NCBI GenBank assembly: GCA_963923035.1
Contig: CAWUKT010000021.1
Span: 1 to 64,000 of the forward strand
Source: CAWUKT01 sp963923035
GTDB taxonomy: Bacteria > Bacteroidota > Bacteroidia > J057 > JADKCL01
Length of the DNA: 64,000 bases
Direction: 5' to 3'
Positions 8,118 through 17,052 of this stretch are shown piece by piece (positions within the stretch are counted from its first letter, which is position 1; each line of letters starts with the position of its first letter). The notes below the pieces were generated by a model. The model was not told where the DNA came from and did no database searches. It saw only the letters and a list, made by a program, of their open reading frames with translations. The translations under genes and the position numbers were made by a program.

Positions 8118-9020
8118 CTAAGATTGCCGCCGAAACTCGCCGGGTGTGACCCCAACGTGCTTCTTGAAGTACTTGGAAAAGTAGTTGGGGGTGGAGAAGC
8201 CGAGCCGGTAGGCAATGTGTTTGATGGGCGTGTCGGAAAACCGGAGCAAGGTCTCGGCCTCGGCGATGACCTTTAGCGTGATCCATTCCTGGACGGTCTT
8301 GCCGGTCTTGGAGCGGATCACCGTGGCGAGGTACCCGGGATGCAGGTGTAGCGTCTCCGCCAATTGACTGACCTGGGGGATGGGCTCCTCGCCGCCCTCC
8401 CGGAGCTGCTGGAAATGGCCTTCCAGCGTCTCCTTGAATTGCCGCACAATCTGCGAATTGCGGTCCCCATCTTCGATGGGATTGTAATCGCGGTAGAGTT
8501 CTTCGCGGACCTTGAGGAGGAAGATGTGGAAGTAACTGGCCAGGATCTGCATCCGCACGGCCATGTTGTCGCTTTGTTCCCCGTGCATTTGTTCCCCCAC
8601 CTGCCACAGCTCCTGGAACAGCGCATCCGAAAGCTGCTGGGGCGGGACAATTTCGGAGAGGAGAAAAGGGAACTGCTGGAAAATGTCGGGGCGGATATAT
8701 TGTTTGAGGAAGGTCTCGGAGAATGAAATGAGCCACCCGGCAATGGGTTCGAAGGATTGGAAGGACTTGATGTGGCCGGGGTTGGTGAAGTAGAGGGTGC
8801 CGGTACGGGCGGGGTAGCTGGTGCCGTCCAGGGTGTACTCGCTGCGTCCGGCCCGCAACATCACGAAGGTGAAGTAGTTGGCGCGGAAGGTCGGACTGGC
8901 ATAGGGTGCTGGTGGGGTCACCGCCTCTATGGGGTGGATCACGAGTTCACCCGCCTGGCGGGTGTCCATGCCGATGGATTGCAGGAAATCGGTGAGGGTG
9001 GCGTGGGCGATGGGTTGCAC
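8118..9020 (-). CDS. AraC-family transcriptional regulator
   Basis: A 300-residue regulator. The N-terminal half is a cupin-like sensing region (YFTFVMLRAGRSEYTLDG, GTLYFTNPGHIKSF). The C-terminal hundred residues form the double helix-turn-helix: VSQLAETLHLHPGYLATVIRSKTGKT, then IKHIAYRLGFSTPNYFSKYFKKHVGVTPGEFR. The start is a GTG at 9020, 9 bp after the Uma2 gene stop. A weak promoter-like TAATTTTC lies 4 bases upstream of the GTG, overlapping the Uma2 stop. The SDR gene directly downstream is the likely target, as is common for this family. Confidence 0.9.
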   Translation of the reverse strand: MQPIAHATLTDFLQSIGMDTRQAGELVIHPIEAVTPPAPYASPTFRANYFTFVMLRAGRSEYTLDGTSYPARTGTLYFTNPGHIKSFQSFEPIAGWLISFSETFLKQYIRPDIFQQFPFLLSEIVPPQQLSDALFQELWQVGEQMHGEQSDNMAVRMQILASYFHIFLLKVREELYRDYNPIEDGDRNSQIVRQFKETLEGHFQQLREGGEEPIPQVSQLAETLHLHPGYLATVIRSKTGKTVQEWITLKVIAEAETLLRFSDTPIKHIAYRLGFSTPNYFSKYFKKHVGVTPGEFRRQS

Positions 9021-9029
9021 CCCGGAAAA

Positions 9030-9614
9030 TTAACCAATTGTGGGGAATTGTACGCGGTGGTAGATGCGGGCGAGGGGGAGGGCCAGGTCTAACGATGCGA
9101 GCTGGGCCGCCTGGTCCAGTTTGGAATAGGTCTCGACAGCCCAGAAGCCATGCTCATTCAGGCGCCGGACTTCCACCAGCGGATATTTTTGGTCCACCAG
9201 AACATATTCTTGCAACGACTCCAATTGCCGGTACACCTCAAACTTGTCCGACCGGTCCCGCTTAGCGGTCGATTCGGAGAGCACTTCGACAATGAGCTTG
9301 GGATTCAGCAAAGTCCTTTTTTTCTCATCCCCGTATTGCTCTTCTCCACATACGACAGAGACATCCGGGTAGTAGAGGGCGTCGGCCTTTTCGATGCGGA
9401 CGAGGAGGTCGCTGCCAAAAATGGAGCATTCCTTGTCTTGCAACTCGTTCCCCAATGTGCTGGCTATGTTCATCGCAATACGGCTGTGATCCGCTGTTCC
9501 CCCAGACATGGCATATATTTCCCCTTGGAAGAACTCATGCCTCATATCTTCTTTCTCCTCTACTTCGAGGAACTCTTTCCAATTTATATTGGCCTTCCGT
9601 TGGGGTAAACTCAT
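9030..9614 (-). CDS. Uma2-family (DUF820) putative endonuclease
   Basis: A 194-residue protein of the Uma2 family, which has a PD-(D/E)xK nuclease-type fold. Family features are the opening EFLEVEEKEDMRHEFFQGEIYAMSGG, a central YYPDVSVVCG (the P-D element), then PKLIVEVLSEST and the terminal RDRSDKFEVYRQLESLQEYVLVD. The E-x-L of VEVLS replaces the canonical E-x-K, as is usual for this family. Nuclease activity has rarely been shown, and these genes are often scattered, numerous and mobile. It starts 3 bases after a leaderless-type promoter box and is followed 9 bp later by the AraC gene. Confidence 0.88.
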   Translation of the reverse strand: MSLPQRKANINWKEFLEVEEKEDMRHEFFQGEIYAMSGGTADHSRIAMNIASTLGNELQDKECSIFGSDLLVRIEKADALYYPDVSVVCGEEQYGDEKKRTLLNPKLIVEVLSESTAKRDRSDKFEVYRQLESLQEYVLVDQKYPLVEVRRLNEHGFWAVETYSKLDQAAQLASLDLALPLARIYHRVQFPTIG

Positions 9615-9617
9615 ACC

Positions 9618-9625
9618 TAAAGATA
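9618..9625 (-). promoter_or_regulatory. Promoter -7 box for the Uma2 gene, leaderless-type
   Basis: TATCTTTA on the minus strand ends 3 bases before the ATG. It matches the Bacteroidota -7 element TAnnTTTG except for the last base. Confidence 0.5.
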
Positions 9626-9791
9626 CACATTTAGGAGCTAGTGCAAGGGCGGGTATAAGGCATCCTTATCCGTAAGAAAGGATGAGAGCACCAAGCCTAT
9701 TGGGGATGGATGGTTGAAGGGCTACTATTGGAGGCTTTGAATGGAGCATAACCACCTATTTCCGTCCTGCCCACATTCCCCCCGCATCCCC

Positions 9792-10505
9792 TCACGGGTT
9801 ATAATGGTCCCGATAATGGACCATCTTATGGGAATGCCACGGAGGACCGTCGGCATTGTCGATCTCGTGGACCTCTCCGACATGTTCGAAGACCGGGCCG
9901 GGGGGATAAAGAAGGACCGGATCGGACGGGGCATTGACCCGGGTAAATTGGACGTTTCTTCCCTGGGCGCAATGTTCCTGGATCACCCGGTCAACGTCAT
10001 TGGCCCATCCCTCGTTCCCAACCCTAGGAGAGCCGAAAACAGTTCCCACCACCGCCCCCCATTCAGGCCCCGGGAACGAATAAAGGAGGTCGTAAAACAA
10101 CAGGCTTGCCAAAGCACCGCCCAAGCTGTGGCCGGTGATCCATATGCTGTCGGGCCGGTGTTTTTGAATCGCGGAAAATACCTGCTCCCTCGCGGTCCCA
10201 CTGTAAGCCTCGAACCAGCCTTTTCCTACCCGCACCCCACCTCTGGTTCCTCCCTTCCACGGCGTAAACGTACCCAGTACCGCCGCCCCCACATCGGCCG
10301 CCAAGTCAGTCGGATTTTTGGGGTCAGTGCCCCGGTAGGCCAGGAGCATATGGCTTCCGGAGGTCCAGATCTTGGCGCGGAGGACCTTGATCTTGGAATG
10401 GTAGGATTGTCCATCCGATTCCCAAACGGTCCCATCTTCGTCCTTTAGGTTTTCAAATTCTTCGTGGTAGACTTGTGCGGAGGCCTCGGCCAATAGATGT
10501 GCCAT
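9792..10505 (-). CDS. Class 3 lipase-like alpha/beta hydrolase
   Basis: A Lipase_3-type serine hydrolase of about 237 residues. The nucleophile elbow GHSLGGALASLLFYD contains the active Ser; upstream lies the LLAYRGTDPKNPTDLAADV segment that forms the oxyanion region. Downstream, the Asp/His partners are probably in VNAPSDPVLLYP and the terminal MVHYRDHY. Family members hydrolyse acylglycerols or phospholipid acyl esters. No signal peptide is visible. The start is uncertain: I use the ATG giving MAHLLAEASAQVYHEEF, but the frame is open up to 10619 with other possible starts. The gene is isolated between Uma2 and the metallophosphoesterase gene. Confidence 0.82.
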   Translation of the reverse strand: MAHLLAEASAQVYHEEFENLKDEDGTVWESDGQSYHSKIKVLRAKIWTSGSHMLLAYRGTDPKNPTDLAADVGAAVLGTFTPWKGGTRGGVRVGKGWFEAYSGTAREQVFSAIQKHRPDSIWITGHSLGGALASLLFYDLLYSFPGPEWGAVVGTVFGSPRVGNEGWANDVDRVIQEHCAQGRNVQFTRVNAPSDPVLLYPPGPVFEHVGEVHEIDNADGPPWHSHKMVHYRDHYNP

Positions 10506-10710
10506 ATGCGATTGTAAATGGTGGTGGTGGACTGGTCGTAGGTGCCAGTTCGGGGAAAGAAAAAAGTGCATCAGGGAGTAAATGAGTGGATGAATCGACC
10601 CATGGGTTGACCCGTGCACATCACAGAGTGAAGTTGCGCAAACTTCTTCCCATTGTCAAAGCATCCTCAGGTTGCCGGACGCCCGCCCTAACCGCGGGTT
10701 CCCAAACCCA

Positions 10711-10733
10711 AAAAGGCCCCCGCACGCGCGGGG
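10711..10733 (-). terminator. Terminator of the metallophosphoesterase unit
   Basis: Read on the minus strand, a GC stem CCCCGC/GCGGGG with a 4-base loop is followed by CCTTTTTGG, about 30 bp past the stop at 10763. Confidence 0.7.
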
Positions 10734-10762
10734 ACCCTCAAAAGTTACGTTCGGGTGATTGA

Positions 10763-12430
10763 TCAGTAATAAGTCGTCGTGCCGGGGCGGAGTTCGTCGC
10801 CCACCGGGTTCCAGACAATCTTCTGCAACTTGCCATCCTGGCGCGACCAGGACACCACTTGCTCCTGCCGGTCGTCGATCTCGATCGCCCAGATCAGGTT
10901 CTCAAAGCGGCCAGCCGAGCCGGAATTCAGATAGAAGTTCGCATTCGGATTGCCGAGATTGGTCTTGTCCTCCGCGCGGTGACGCGGCTCGTGGGTATGG
11001 CCCAGGATGAACTTGGCCGGCTCGGAAGAATCGCCCTGCTGACGCTGGGCGTGGTACTGCTGGACGTACTTGTCCACCAATTCCGTTTCCTTCATGTGCC
11101 GCATTTTGTACATCTCTTCGCCCGTCCACACCTCCAACGTGAAGGCTTCGAACCCATCGGTATTCTCGAAGTATTCCCACGCAATCTCGTGGCCGAGGAG
11201 GTTCTCCACGAAGCCCTTGGGATTGGCCTGGATCTTGCTGAGCCGGTTGCGGATCAGGTTGTCCGTAGGGTCGCCACTGTAACTGCGCGGCGTCTCTTTG
11301 GCGAGGTAATTGTTGAAGGCGTGCCGACCGAGGGTCCATTTGTTCGTATCCGTCGTCGTCCACACCCGATCCGGTCCCTGGAAGGCCCAGGACAGGAACT
11401 CGGAGAAGGTTTCGCCCATCGTCATGGCCAACGGCTTGGGATCCGAGTGCATGACGCAGACCGAATCAAACTGGTGGCCGTGGAGGACGAGGTAGCGGGG
11501 AATGCCGCCCCGGCGAATCCGCAGGACATCATTCACGGGCATCCCCAAATGGCTGTTGATCATATTGCGCAGCGTCCGTTCCCGACCATCGTCCATATAG
11601 TTGTCGTGGTTGCCAGTCAGGCGGACAAACTTGCCGCGGGAGATCAATTGGTTCCGCACCAGGTCGTAGTATTCAGGATGGGCGTCGAAAATGGCCTGGA
11701 GATTGTCCCGGCGCTGGTCGTACCGCTTGTCCAAAAAGGCATCCCAGTGGCTGGCATCCGGATCGACCGGGAAAGAATACCCATTTTCATTGCCGGGAGC
11801 GAGGTTGTTGTATTCCGTCGCATCCTGCAAATTGGGCTCCCAGATCAGGCATTCTTCTACATCTCCATTCTCCACCACACAATAATCCGTATTGGCGTAG
11901 TGCCGCAGCACATCGAGGTAGAGCTCGTAGTTGAATTCCTTGAAGTAGTTGGGAAAGCGATCAAAAGCCGTCATGTGGTGGTCGGAGAAAATGACAAAGC
12001 GTTCGTCGTCACTCTCCCGCACCCGGCGTAAGGTATTCTGATCGGTGCCCCCGCCGAGGGCGAGGCGGGCCAGAATGCTGTATCCATTTTCAATGGCCGC
12101 CTTGATTTTTCCGTCTTTGTGGTCCTTGGCGTACTGCTGGGCGCGGTAGACCAGGGGCCAGAGTTGGTCAAAGGCAGCTTCCTCATTCGGGTCCAGGTTG
12201 AAGCGCCGCGCAAGGGACTTGATGACTTCCCGTTTGGAGTCCATCAAAAGGTTCAGGTTGACGCGGAGATTCCACGAGTTGTAGAACTCGTACCAGTTCT
12301 TGGCCGCGACCCGCGGCCGGAGGTAGTCGAGGATGGAGCCGTTTCCGGGCCAGTTGAGGAAATCAGTTACACTGAAGTCGTCACTGTGGCCTTGGCTAAC
12401 TTTGATATCGTCTTGAATCGAAATGGGCAT
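10763..12430 (-). CDS. Calcineurin-like metallophosphoesterase
   Basis: A 555-residue phosphoesterase with the binuclear-metal motifs in order: FSDHH (about 148-152), ENGDVEE (about 187), GNHDN (about 275), HGH (about 317) and GHTHEPRH near 485. The first motif is D-x-H as expected. The large N-terminal part (1-145) is helical and unassigned, and the spacing between motifs is unusually long with helical insertions. No signal peptide is seen, so it is probably cytoplasmic. The substrate is unknown; family members act on phosphodiesters, nucleotides or phosphoproteins. It is 8 bp downstream of the fibre-like gene, so the two form an operon. Confidence 0.88.
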   Translation of the reverse strand: MPISIQDDIKVSQGHSDDFSVTDFLNWPGNGSILDYLRPRVAAKNWYEFYNSWNLRVNLNLLMDSKREVIKSLARRFNLDPNEEAAFDQLWPLVYRAQQYAKDHKDGKIKAAIENGYSILARLALGGGTDQNTLRRVRESDDERFVIFSDHHMTAFDRFPNYFKEFNYELYLDVLRHYANTDYCVVENGDVEECLIWEPNLQDATEYNNLAPGNENGYSFPVDPDASHWDAFLDKRYDQRRDNLQAIFDAHPEYYDLVRNQLISRGKFVRLTGNHDNYMDDGRERTLRNMINSHLGMPVNDVLRIRRGGIPRYLVLHGHQFDSVCVMHSDPKPLAMTMGETFSEFLSWAFQGPDRVWTTTDTNKWTLGRHAFNNYLAKETPRSYSGDPTDNLIRNRLSKIQANPKGFVENLLGHEIAWEYFENTDGFEAFTLEVWTGEEMYKMRHMKETELVDKYVQQYHAQRQQGDSSEPAKFILGHTHEPRHRAEDKTNLGNPNANFYLNSGSAGRFENLIWAIEIDDRQEQVVSWSRQDGKLQKIVWNPVGDELRPGTTTYY

Positions 12431-12438
12431 GGCGCGGC

Positions 12439-13230
12439 TTATTGGAGGTTGACGAGGACGGGAATGAGGCCGGTGCCAGATTCGAGGCGGCCCATGGCCT
12501 TGCCAATGACGGTTCCGAAGGCCCGGCTGGCGTCGGTGGCCTTCATGGCGTGTCCGCGGAGCGGACTGGTCGTCAACATATCGCCGGGCTCGACCGGCGC
12601 TTCGGTCGCGTCCACGTAGCAGTACACCTTACCCATCATGGCGATGGGGAGGCGGTTTTCATCGCCATTCTTGTCCATCACAATGCCCGGCTTGAAGGTC
12701 CCGGCTCCGGAAATGACCCCGACGACCCGGGAATCGTACGCGCCTTCACAGGGCACGAGGTCGCCGCTCTCGGCCATGACCATGACCGATCCGGCCTGGA
12801 CTTCTTCCATCACGGCCGGCGCAATGTTGAAGTCTTCCGCGAAGTCAGCGTTTTTGAAGTGGATATCGCCGTTTTGGCCGTCGATGTGGATGGTTTCCAC
12901 ATTGGAAGAGTTGCGGAGGCGCAGGTCGCCGCCGGCGCCGGTATTGCCGAGGCGCATGGCGGCCGTCTTGCCGTCCACGCGGATGGTCTCTACGTCGTTG
13001 TAGTCATAAATGATGATGTCACCATCCTCCTTGTCGCCGCCGAGGCGCAGGACCCCGAATTCGCCGTCCAGTTCGATCGTTTTGCGACCGCCCTTGTCAT
13101 TGAGGATGATGATGCCAGTAGCCTCCGTCCCGGGAATGCCAAAGGTGCCGCCGCTGCCGACCATGGCCCGGCCGAGGGTGAGGGTATGGTTGCCGCCAGA
13201 TTCCGAAAAGTAGTTGTTAATATCGCTCAT
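12439..13230 (-). CDS. Fibre-like beta-repeat protein
   Basis: A 263-residue protein with three exact-length 31-residue repeats at about 38-130, each built as G-[DI]-[IL]-x-[IL]-x-[DN]...-E-T-I-x-[VLI]-D-G...-[RH]-[LF]. This pattern is typical of beta-prism or fibre shafts. The C-terminal part (about 140-263: GSVMVMAESGDLV, YDSRVVGVISG, GDMLTTSPLRGHAMKA, GTVIGKAMG) resembles the conserved tail region of phage-tail-fibre-like and peptidase G2-like bacterial proteins. No signal peptide. It is the first gene of an operon with the metallophosphoesterase. Whether it forms a trimeric fibre is inference; no phage or injection-system structural genes are nearby. Confidence 0.7.
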   Translation of the reverse strand: MSDINNYFSESGGNHTLTLGRAMVGSGGTFGIPGTEATGIIILNDKGGRKTIELDGEFGVLRLGGDKEDGDIIIYDYNDVETIRVDGKTAAMRLGNTGAGGDLRLRNSSNVETIHIDGQNGDIHFKNADFAEDFNIAPAVMEEVQAGSVMVMAESGDLVPCEGAYDSRVVGVISGAGTFKPGIVMDKNGDENRLPIAMMGKVYCYVDATEAPVEPGDMLTTSPLRGHAMKATDASRAFGTVIGKAMGRLESGTGLIPVLVNLQ

Positions 13231-13547
13231 GGTAAGTTAAAATTGGGTAACGATTGGTGATTGAAGTGGGAGCAAATTGAAGGGAAATGGGCTTTTTTGC
13301 TGGGTAAATGAGGTCAACGACAGCAGTGGTGGGGTGAACGGCAGGAAGATTGGGGTGAGTGGGGAATGGGTCAGGATTTTTTGATTCGGGGGGCAAAGAT
13401 TCATGAAGTAGTGCTGGGGAAATCAGGTCCGAAAGGCTGTGTTGGCGGAATATTATTTGGACGGGCACGCTGGTAGCTTAGGTTTTGTCTGGTCATTTGG
13501 TTATCTTCTGGTGCTTCAAATCAATCAATTCATTTTTGTTTTTGTAA
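13231..13547. other. Gene-free divergent intergenic region
   Basis: This separates the fibre-like operon from the SprB-repeat adhesin gene. No supportable gene. A possible promoter box (TATCTTCT near 13504) lies about 45 bp before the adhesin start. No notable repeats were found. Confidence 0.5.
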
Positions 13548-16109
13548 ATGCTCAAGTTTGTACTTTCATTTTTCGCCCTGGTGGGAGCCAGTATGCTATC
13601 CCTGTATGCTGGAACTTTCAACACCATCTCTAACGGGAACTGGACCAACAGTTCCACCTGGCAAAATGGCCAGGTACCCGATCCTGAAAATTTGGACGGC
13701 GACATTGTCAACATCAACCACAATGTGACCGTCCAAAACAACAACGTCAAACTCATTGGCGGCTCCGAACTCAATGTCAATGGGGTCTCTTTTACCCTTG
13801 ACAATGGCAATTTGATCATTGAAGACGGCGATGCCAGCTTTATGGGCGCCTCGGTTTTGATTGCCCACAACTTTTCCATCCAGGTCACCACGTCCAATGG
13901 CTCCATTGAAATGATTGGCTGCCAGGTGGAGGTGGGACAAAACTTTCAGAATTCAGAGGGCCAACGCTATTTGGAAGATGTCTGCTTAATTGTGGATGAA
14001 AGTTTCCAGAATGCAAAAGGAACCGACACGTTGATCAATGTCTGCGCCGTTATTGGGGACAGTACGAGTGGGAACTTCCAAAACGATTCCCAGTCCCTGA
14101 TGTACATTGACGGCTCCGAATTCCACCTTCCCAACGGCAATTTCCAGAACCAAAGCTCGGCGACCCTGACCGGGAACATCACTGCGATTTGGCTGGAAAA
14201 TGGAGACCTGCAAAATTCTGGAACCTGGACCGCTCCGGTGGCGAATTACTGCGTCTCGGGTCAGGTCACCGTCGCTTCCAACTTTTTGCCTGCCTCTCAA
14301 ACCTGTGGCACCATCTCAGCCTTCTTTAACCCCTGCTCTTGTTCGGGCGGCAATGGTCCGGATCCCCTGGTCGCCAATGCTGTGGGAGCCGACGCCCCCT
14401 GCGCCGGTGAAGCCACCGGCAGCGTAGACCTGACCGTCACCGACGGCACGCCGCCTTATACGTTCGCTTGGTCCAACGGTGCGACCACCGAGGACCTGGC
14501 CAATGTCCCGGCGGGAACCTATTCCGTAACGGTCACCGATGCTGGCGGCCAAACAGCGACCGCCAGCGCGACGGTCAATGAACCCAGCCCTGTCTCCGTC
14601 AGCACCACTGGGGCCGACGTGACCTGCAACGGCGATGCCGATGGAACTGCCACCGCCACAGCCTCCGGAGGCACTGCGCCTTATACATTTGCCTGGAGCA
14701 ATGGGAGTACCTCGGCTTCCATCAGCGGCCTGGCAGCAGGAACCTATTCCGTCACTGTGACCGACGCCAACAACTGTACCGGGACCGGTTCGGCAACCAT
14801 TGGATCGCCTGCTGCCCTCACCGCCTCGGCGACTGGAACCGACGCGAACTGTTTCGGCGATGCTGACGGCAGTGCAACAGCGACGGCCAGCGGAGGTACC
14901 GCGCCGTATTCCTTCAGTTGGAGCAATGGTGGAAGCGGAGCTTCGATTGCGGGCTTGGCGGCTGGGACCTATGTGGTGACGGTAAGCGACGCCAATGGCT
15001 GCACGGCCACGGCCAGCGCAACCGTTGCTGAGCCTTCCGAAGTGGCAGTAGCCGTTTCTGCGACCGACGCTTCCTGCGGGCAAGCCGACGGAAGTGCCGC
15101 TGCCACCGTCACTGGGGGAACGGCGCCGTACAGTATTGCCTGGAGCACGGGAGCGACTACGGCATCTATCGGCGGCCTGGCCGCTGGAACCTATTCCGTG
15201 ACCGCGACCGACGCCAACGGATGTGAAGGAATGGCTTCGGTGGAGGTGAAAGAAGCGGCCTCCCCGGACAGTTGTGTGATTGCCCCCGGCGAATTCCGCA
15301 CCCAGACCCAAGGCGGCTGGGGGGCAAATCCCAATGGCAACAATCCTGGTGTCTACCTCCACGCGAATTTTGCGGCCGCTTTCCCCAACGGACTCGTGGT
15401 CGGCTGCAACAACACGGTCACCCTGACCACGGCCAATGCCGTGACGGCCTACCTCCCTTGCGGTGGACCCTCCGGAGTCCTGAGCCAGAGCTACGTAGAT
15501 CCGTCCTGCCTGAACAATGTGCTGCTGTCCCAATTGATCACCGCGACGATCTCGGTGACCTTTGATGCGTACGATCCGAATTTTGGAAGCTCGAATACCT
15601 TGTTGGGAGACCTGGTGCTGGCGAGCGGGCCCCTGGCCGGATTGACGGTCAACCAGGTCCTTCAGGAAGCCAACAATGCCGTCGGAGGGTGTGGCTCCCA
15701 GTATTCCCTCAGCGACCTGAACGCTGCCCTGACTGCGATCAACCAGAATTTCGTGGATGGAACAACGGCCGGAGGTGACCTCATCTGTCCTACGCCCTGC
15801 GCGACCGCTCCCTTGGCCCCGGCCCCGGCTCCCGAAGCCCTAAGGATGGGCGTATGGCCAAATCCCAGCAATGGCATGACCAATGTGGAGATGTTGGTTC
15901 CGACGGACGGCGATGCGACACTGCGGATATATGGTGCCGATGGGCATACCCTGGTGCGGACCGAGCACTTGGGCTACCTGTCCCAAGGCCGCCACGTTTA
16001 TTCTTGGGACGGCCACAATAGCGCTGCTTCCCGAGTGGCCAGCGGATTCTACATCATTGAATTGTCGGTGGACGACCAACGCGGATTCGTCAAGGTCATC
16101 CGCGATTGA
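13548..16109 (+). CDS. SprB-repeat cell-surface protein, T9SS-sorted
   Basis: An 853-residue secreted protein. A signal peptide (about 1-21) is followed by a parallel beta-like region with G-x-N strand repeats (about 25-255: NISNGNW, NINHNVTVQNNNV, FQNDSQSL). Four SprB repeats then span roughly 275-585, each starting A-x-D-x-x-C-x-G and ending GTYSVTVTDANGC, with the core TAPYTFAWSNG. After a cysteine-containing domain (about 590-760) the last 80 residues (RMGVWPNPSNGMTNVEM...ASGFYIIELSVDDQRGFVKVIRD) form a type A T9SS sorting domain. Such proteins are carried to the outer surface and act in gliding or adhesion. The gene is alone, 560 bp from its downstream neighbour. Confidence 0.9.
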   Translation: MLKFVLSFFALVGASMLSLYAGTFNTISNGNWTNSSTWQNGQVPDPENLDGDIVNINHNVTVQNNNVKLIGGSELNVNGVSFTLDNGNLIIEDGDASFMGASVLIAHNFSIQVTTSNGSIEMIGCQVEVGQNFQNSEGQRYLEDVCLIVDESFQNAKGTDTLINVCAVIGDSTSGNFQNDSQSLMYIDGSEFHLPNGNFQNQSSATLTGNITAIWLENGDLQNSGTWTAPVANYCVSGQVTVASNFLPASQTCGTISAFFNPCSCSGGNGPDPLVANAVGADAPCAGEATGSVDLTVTDGTPPYTFAWSNGATTEDLANVPAGTYSVTVTDAGGQTATASATVNEPSPVSVSTTGADVTCNGDADGTATATASGGTAPYTFAWSNGSTSASISGLAAGTYSVTVTDANNCTGTGSATIGSPAALTASATGTDANCFGDADGSATATASGGTAPYSFSWSNGGSGASIAGLAAGTYVVTVSDANGCTATASATVAEPSEVAVAVSATDASCGQADGSAAATVTGGTAPYSIAWSTGATTASIGGLAAGTYSVTATDANGCEGMASVEVKEAASPDSCVIAPGEFRTQTQGGWGANPNGNNPGVYLHANFAAAFPNGLVVGCNNTVTLTTANAVTAYLPCGGPSGVLSQSYVDPSCLNNVLLSQLITATISVTFDAYDPNFGSSNTLLGDLVLASGPLAGLTVNQVLQEANNAVGGCGSQYSLSDLNAALTAINQNFVDGTTAGGDLICPTPCATAPLAPAPAPEALRMGVWPNPSNGMTNVEMLVPTDGDATLRIYGADGHTLVRTEHLGYLSQGRHVYSWDGHNSAASRVASGFYIIELSVDDQRGFVKVIRD

Positions 16110-16670
16110 ACCTTATGACTCAGAGTTTTTACAGAGCCACTGGCCTTCGGGTTGGTGGCTCCTCTCTTTTCGGGTTGGCTGATTCGGAGAGGAAAACAGG
16201 AGAACGACCCTGGCTGGATGGAGAGGGAAGGAAAAAGGGAGGCAGGCTTTGTTATCGGGGAAGCGGGCTGGTGAATAGCGGCAGTGGGCTTGGGTTTGAG
16301 GGCAGCCAGCTTGGGGCGAAGTGAAGTCAGCTTCGCTGTGAGGTGAGCCAGCTTCGGTTCGAGGCAAGCTGGCTTCGTTCAAAGGCAAGCCAGCTTCACT
16401 TGAAGGTGAGCCAGCTTACGAAAAGGCCAGGACCTCCTAGGTATATTTGGAGATGTTTAGAAAAACGGCTGGGCAGGGGTGGGAACGGGAAGAGTTGGGA
16501 AATAATATTTGGTGGCGGGAAATGAGGGGATCAGCGGATGGGAAAAAGGCTTCTATTTCACTTGTGTCCGAACCATGACGAGAGTTTGTAAAGACTGAAA
16601 ATTGGATTCAGTTAAGAGGAGAATAGATTGAAAAAGAGGAAGAAGGGTTTTCGGGGAAAAGGATGAACCG
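16110..16670. other. Gene-free stretch holding repeat locus C
   Basis: No convincing gene. A short minus-strand frame with a seven-residue periodicity is only the shadow of the 21-bp DNA repeat. From 16421 to 16670 the sequence is AT-richer and featureless, and no clear terminator follows the adhesin gene. Confidence 0.55.
16261..16420. repeat. Intergenic array with about 21-bp period (locus C)
   Basis: At least five clear copies have anchors at 16322, 16344, 16365, 16386 and 16407 (spacings 22, 21, 21, 21), with weaker copies to the left. A typical copy is GAGGTGAGCCAGCTTCGGTT. One copy is inverted within its core: AAGCTGGCTT at 16366-16375 pairs with AAGCCAGCTT at 16387-16396. It shares the GAGGTGA start and period of loci A and B but has its own core (GCCAGCTT). 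Confidence 0.8.
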
Positions 16671-16988
16671 TTAGGGATTCGGGGAGGTTTCGGTCTGTAA
16701 TTTTTCCATGTTCACAATGTCCAGCACAAAATCCACTACTGAGGTGGGCTCAGTGGTCAACTGGTTCCGGTACCGGAAATTCAGGATGTCACCACTTTCC
16801 AGGTGGTACGTCACCTGTCCAATGCGGCGGGAGCCCCCGCCCCGGTAGATATTGACCTCAATGATCGTCTGGCCCCGGCCATCACTTTCCGTACACAGGC
16901 TCTCCCACCGGTAGTCGGGGAAGTCCCGCACCAGTTGATCGAGGATCTCCCGGACGGCTTTGTTGATGATGGTGGGTTCCATATCCAT
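16671..16988 (-). CDS. Small hypothetical protein
   Basis: A 105-residue soluble protein, not recognised. I start it at MDMEPTIINKAVREIL; the open frame continues 48 codons further upstream, but that part is antisense to the DUF434 gene and has an atypical composition. Visible features are an amphipathic N-terminal helix, a central beta segment (QTIIEVNIYRGGGSRRIGQVTYHLESGDILNFRY) and a helical tail (SVVDFVLDIVNMEKL). It is divergent from DUF434 with only about 64 bp between the starts. Confidence 0.6.
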   Translation of the reverse strand: MDMEPTIINKAVREILDQLVRDFPDYRWESLCTESDGRGQTIIEVNIYRGGGSRRIGQVTYHLESGDILNFRYRNQLTTEPTSVVDFVLDIVNMEKLQTETSPNP

Positions 16989-17052
16989 GTTTCCCGAAGT
17001 ACGGGAATTGACCGCGAAATGTTTACCTTCAAAAGGTAAAACCTCCGCTTGG

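Noticed and set aside
12439..13230. Prophage or contractile injection locus
   Set aside because: Only a fibre-like protein is present; no sheath, tube, baseplate, capsid, terminase or integrase gene was recognised in the window.
14316..15533. 405-residue minus-strand frame opposite the SprB repeats
   Set aside because: Gly/Arg-rich shadow of repetitive coding DNA; the plus strand has the SprB repeats and the sorting tail.
16113..16388. Minus-strand reading frame with a seven-residue repeat (SEAD, TQAH, NKAC-like units)
   Set aside because: The seven-residue period is the direct result of the 21-bp DNA repeat, and the same regularity exists in non-coding frames; there is no start or codon signal.
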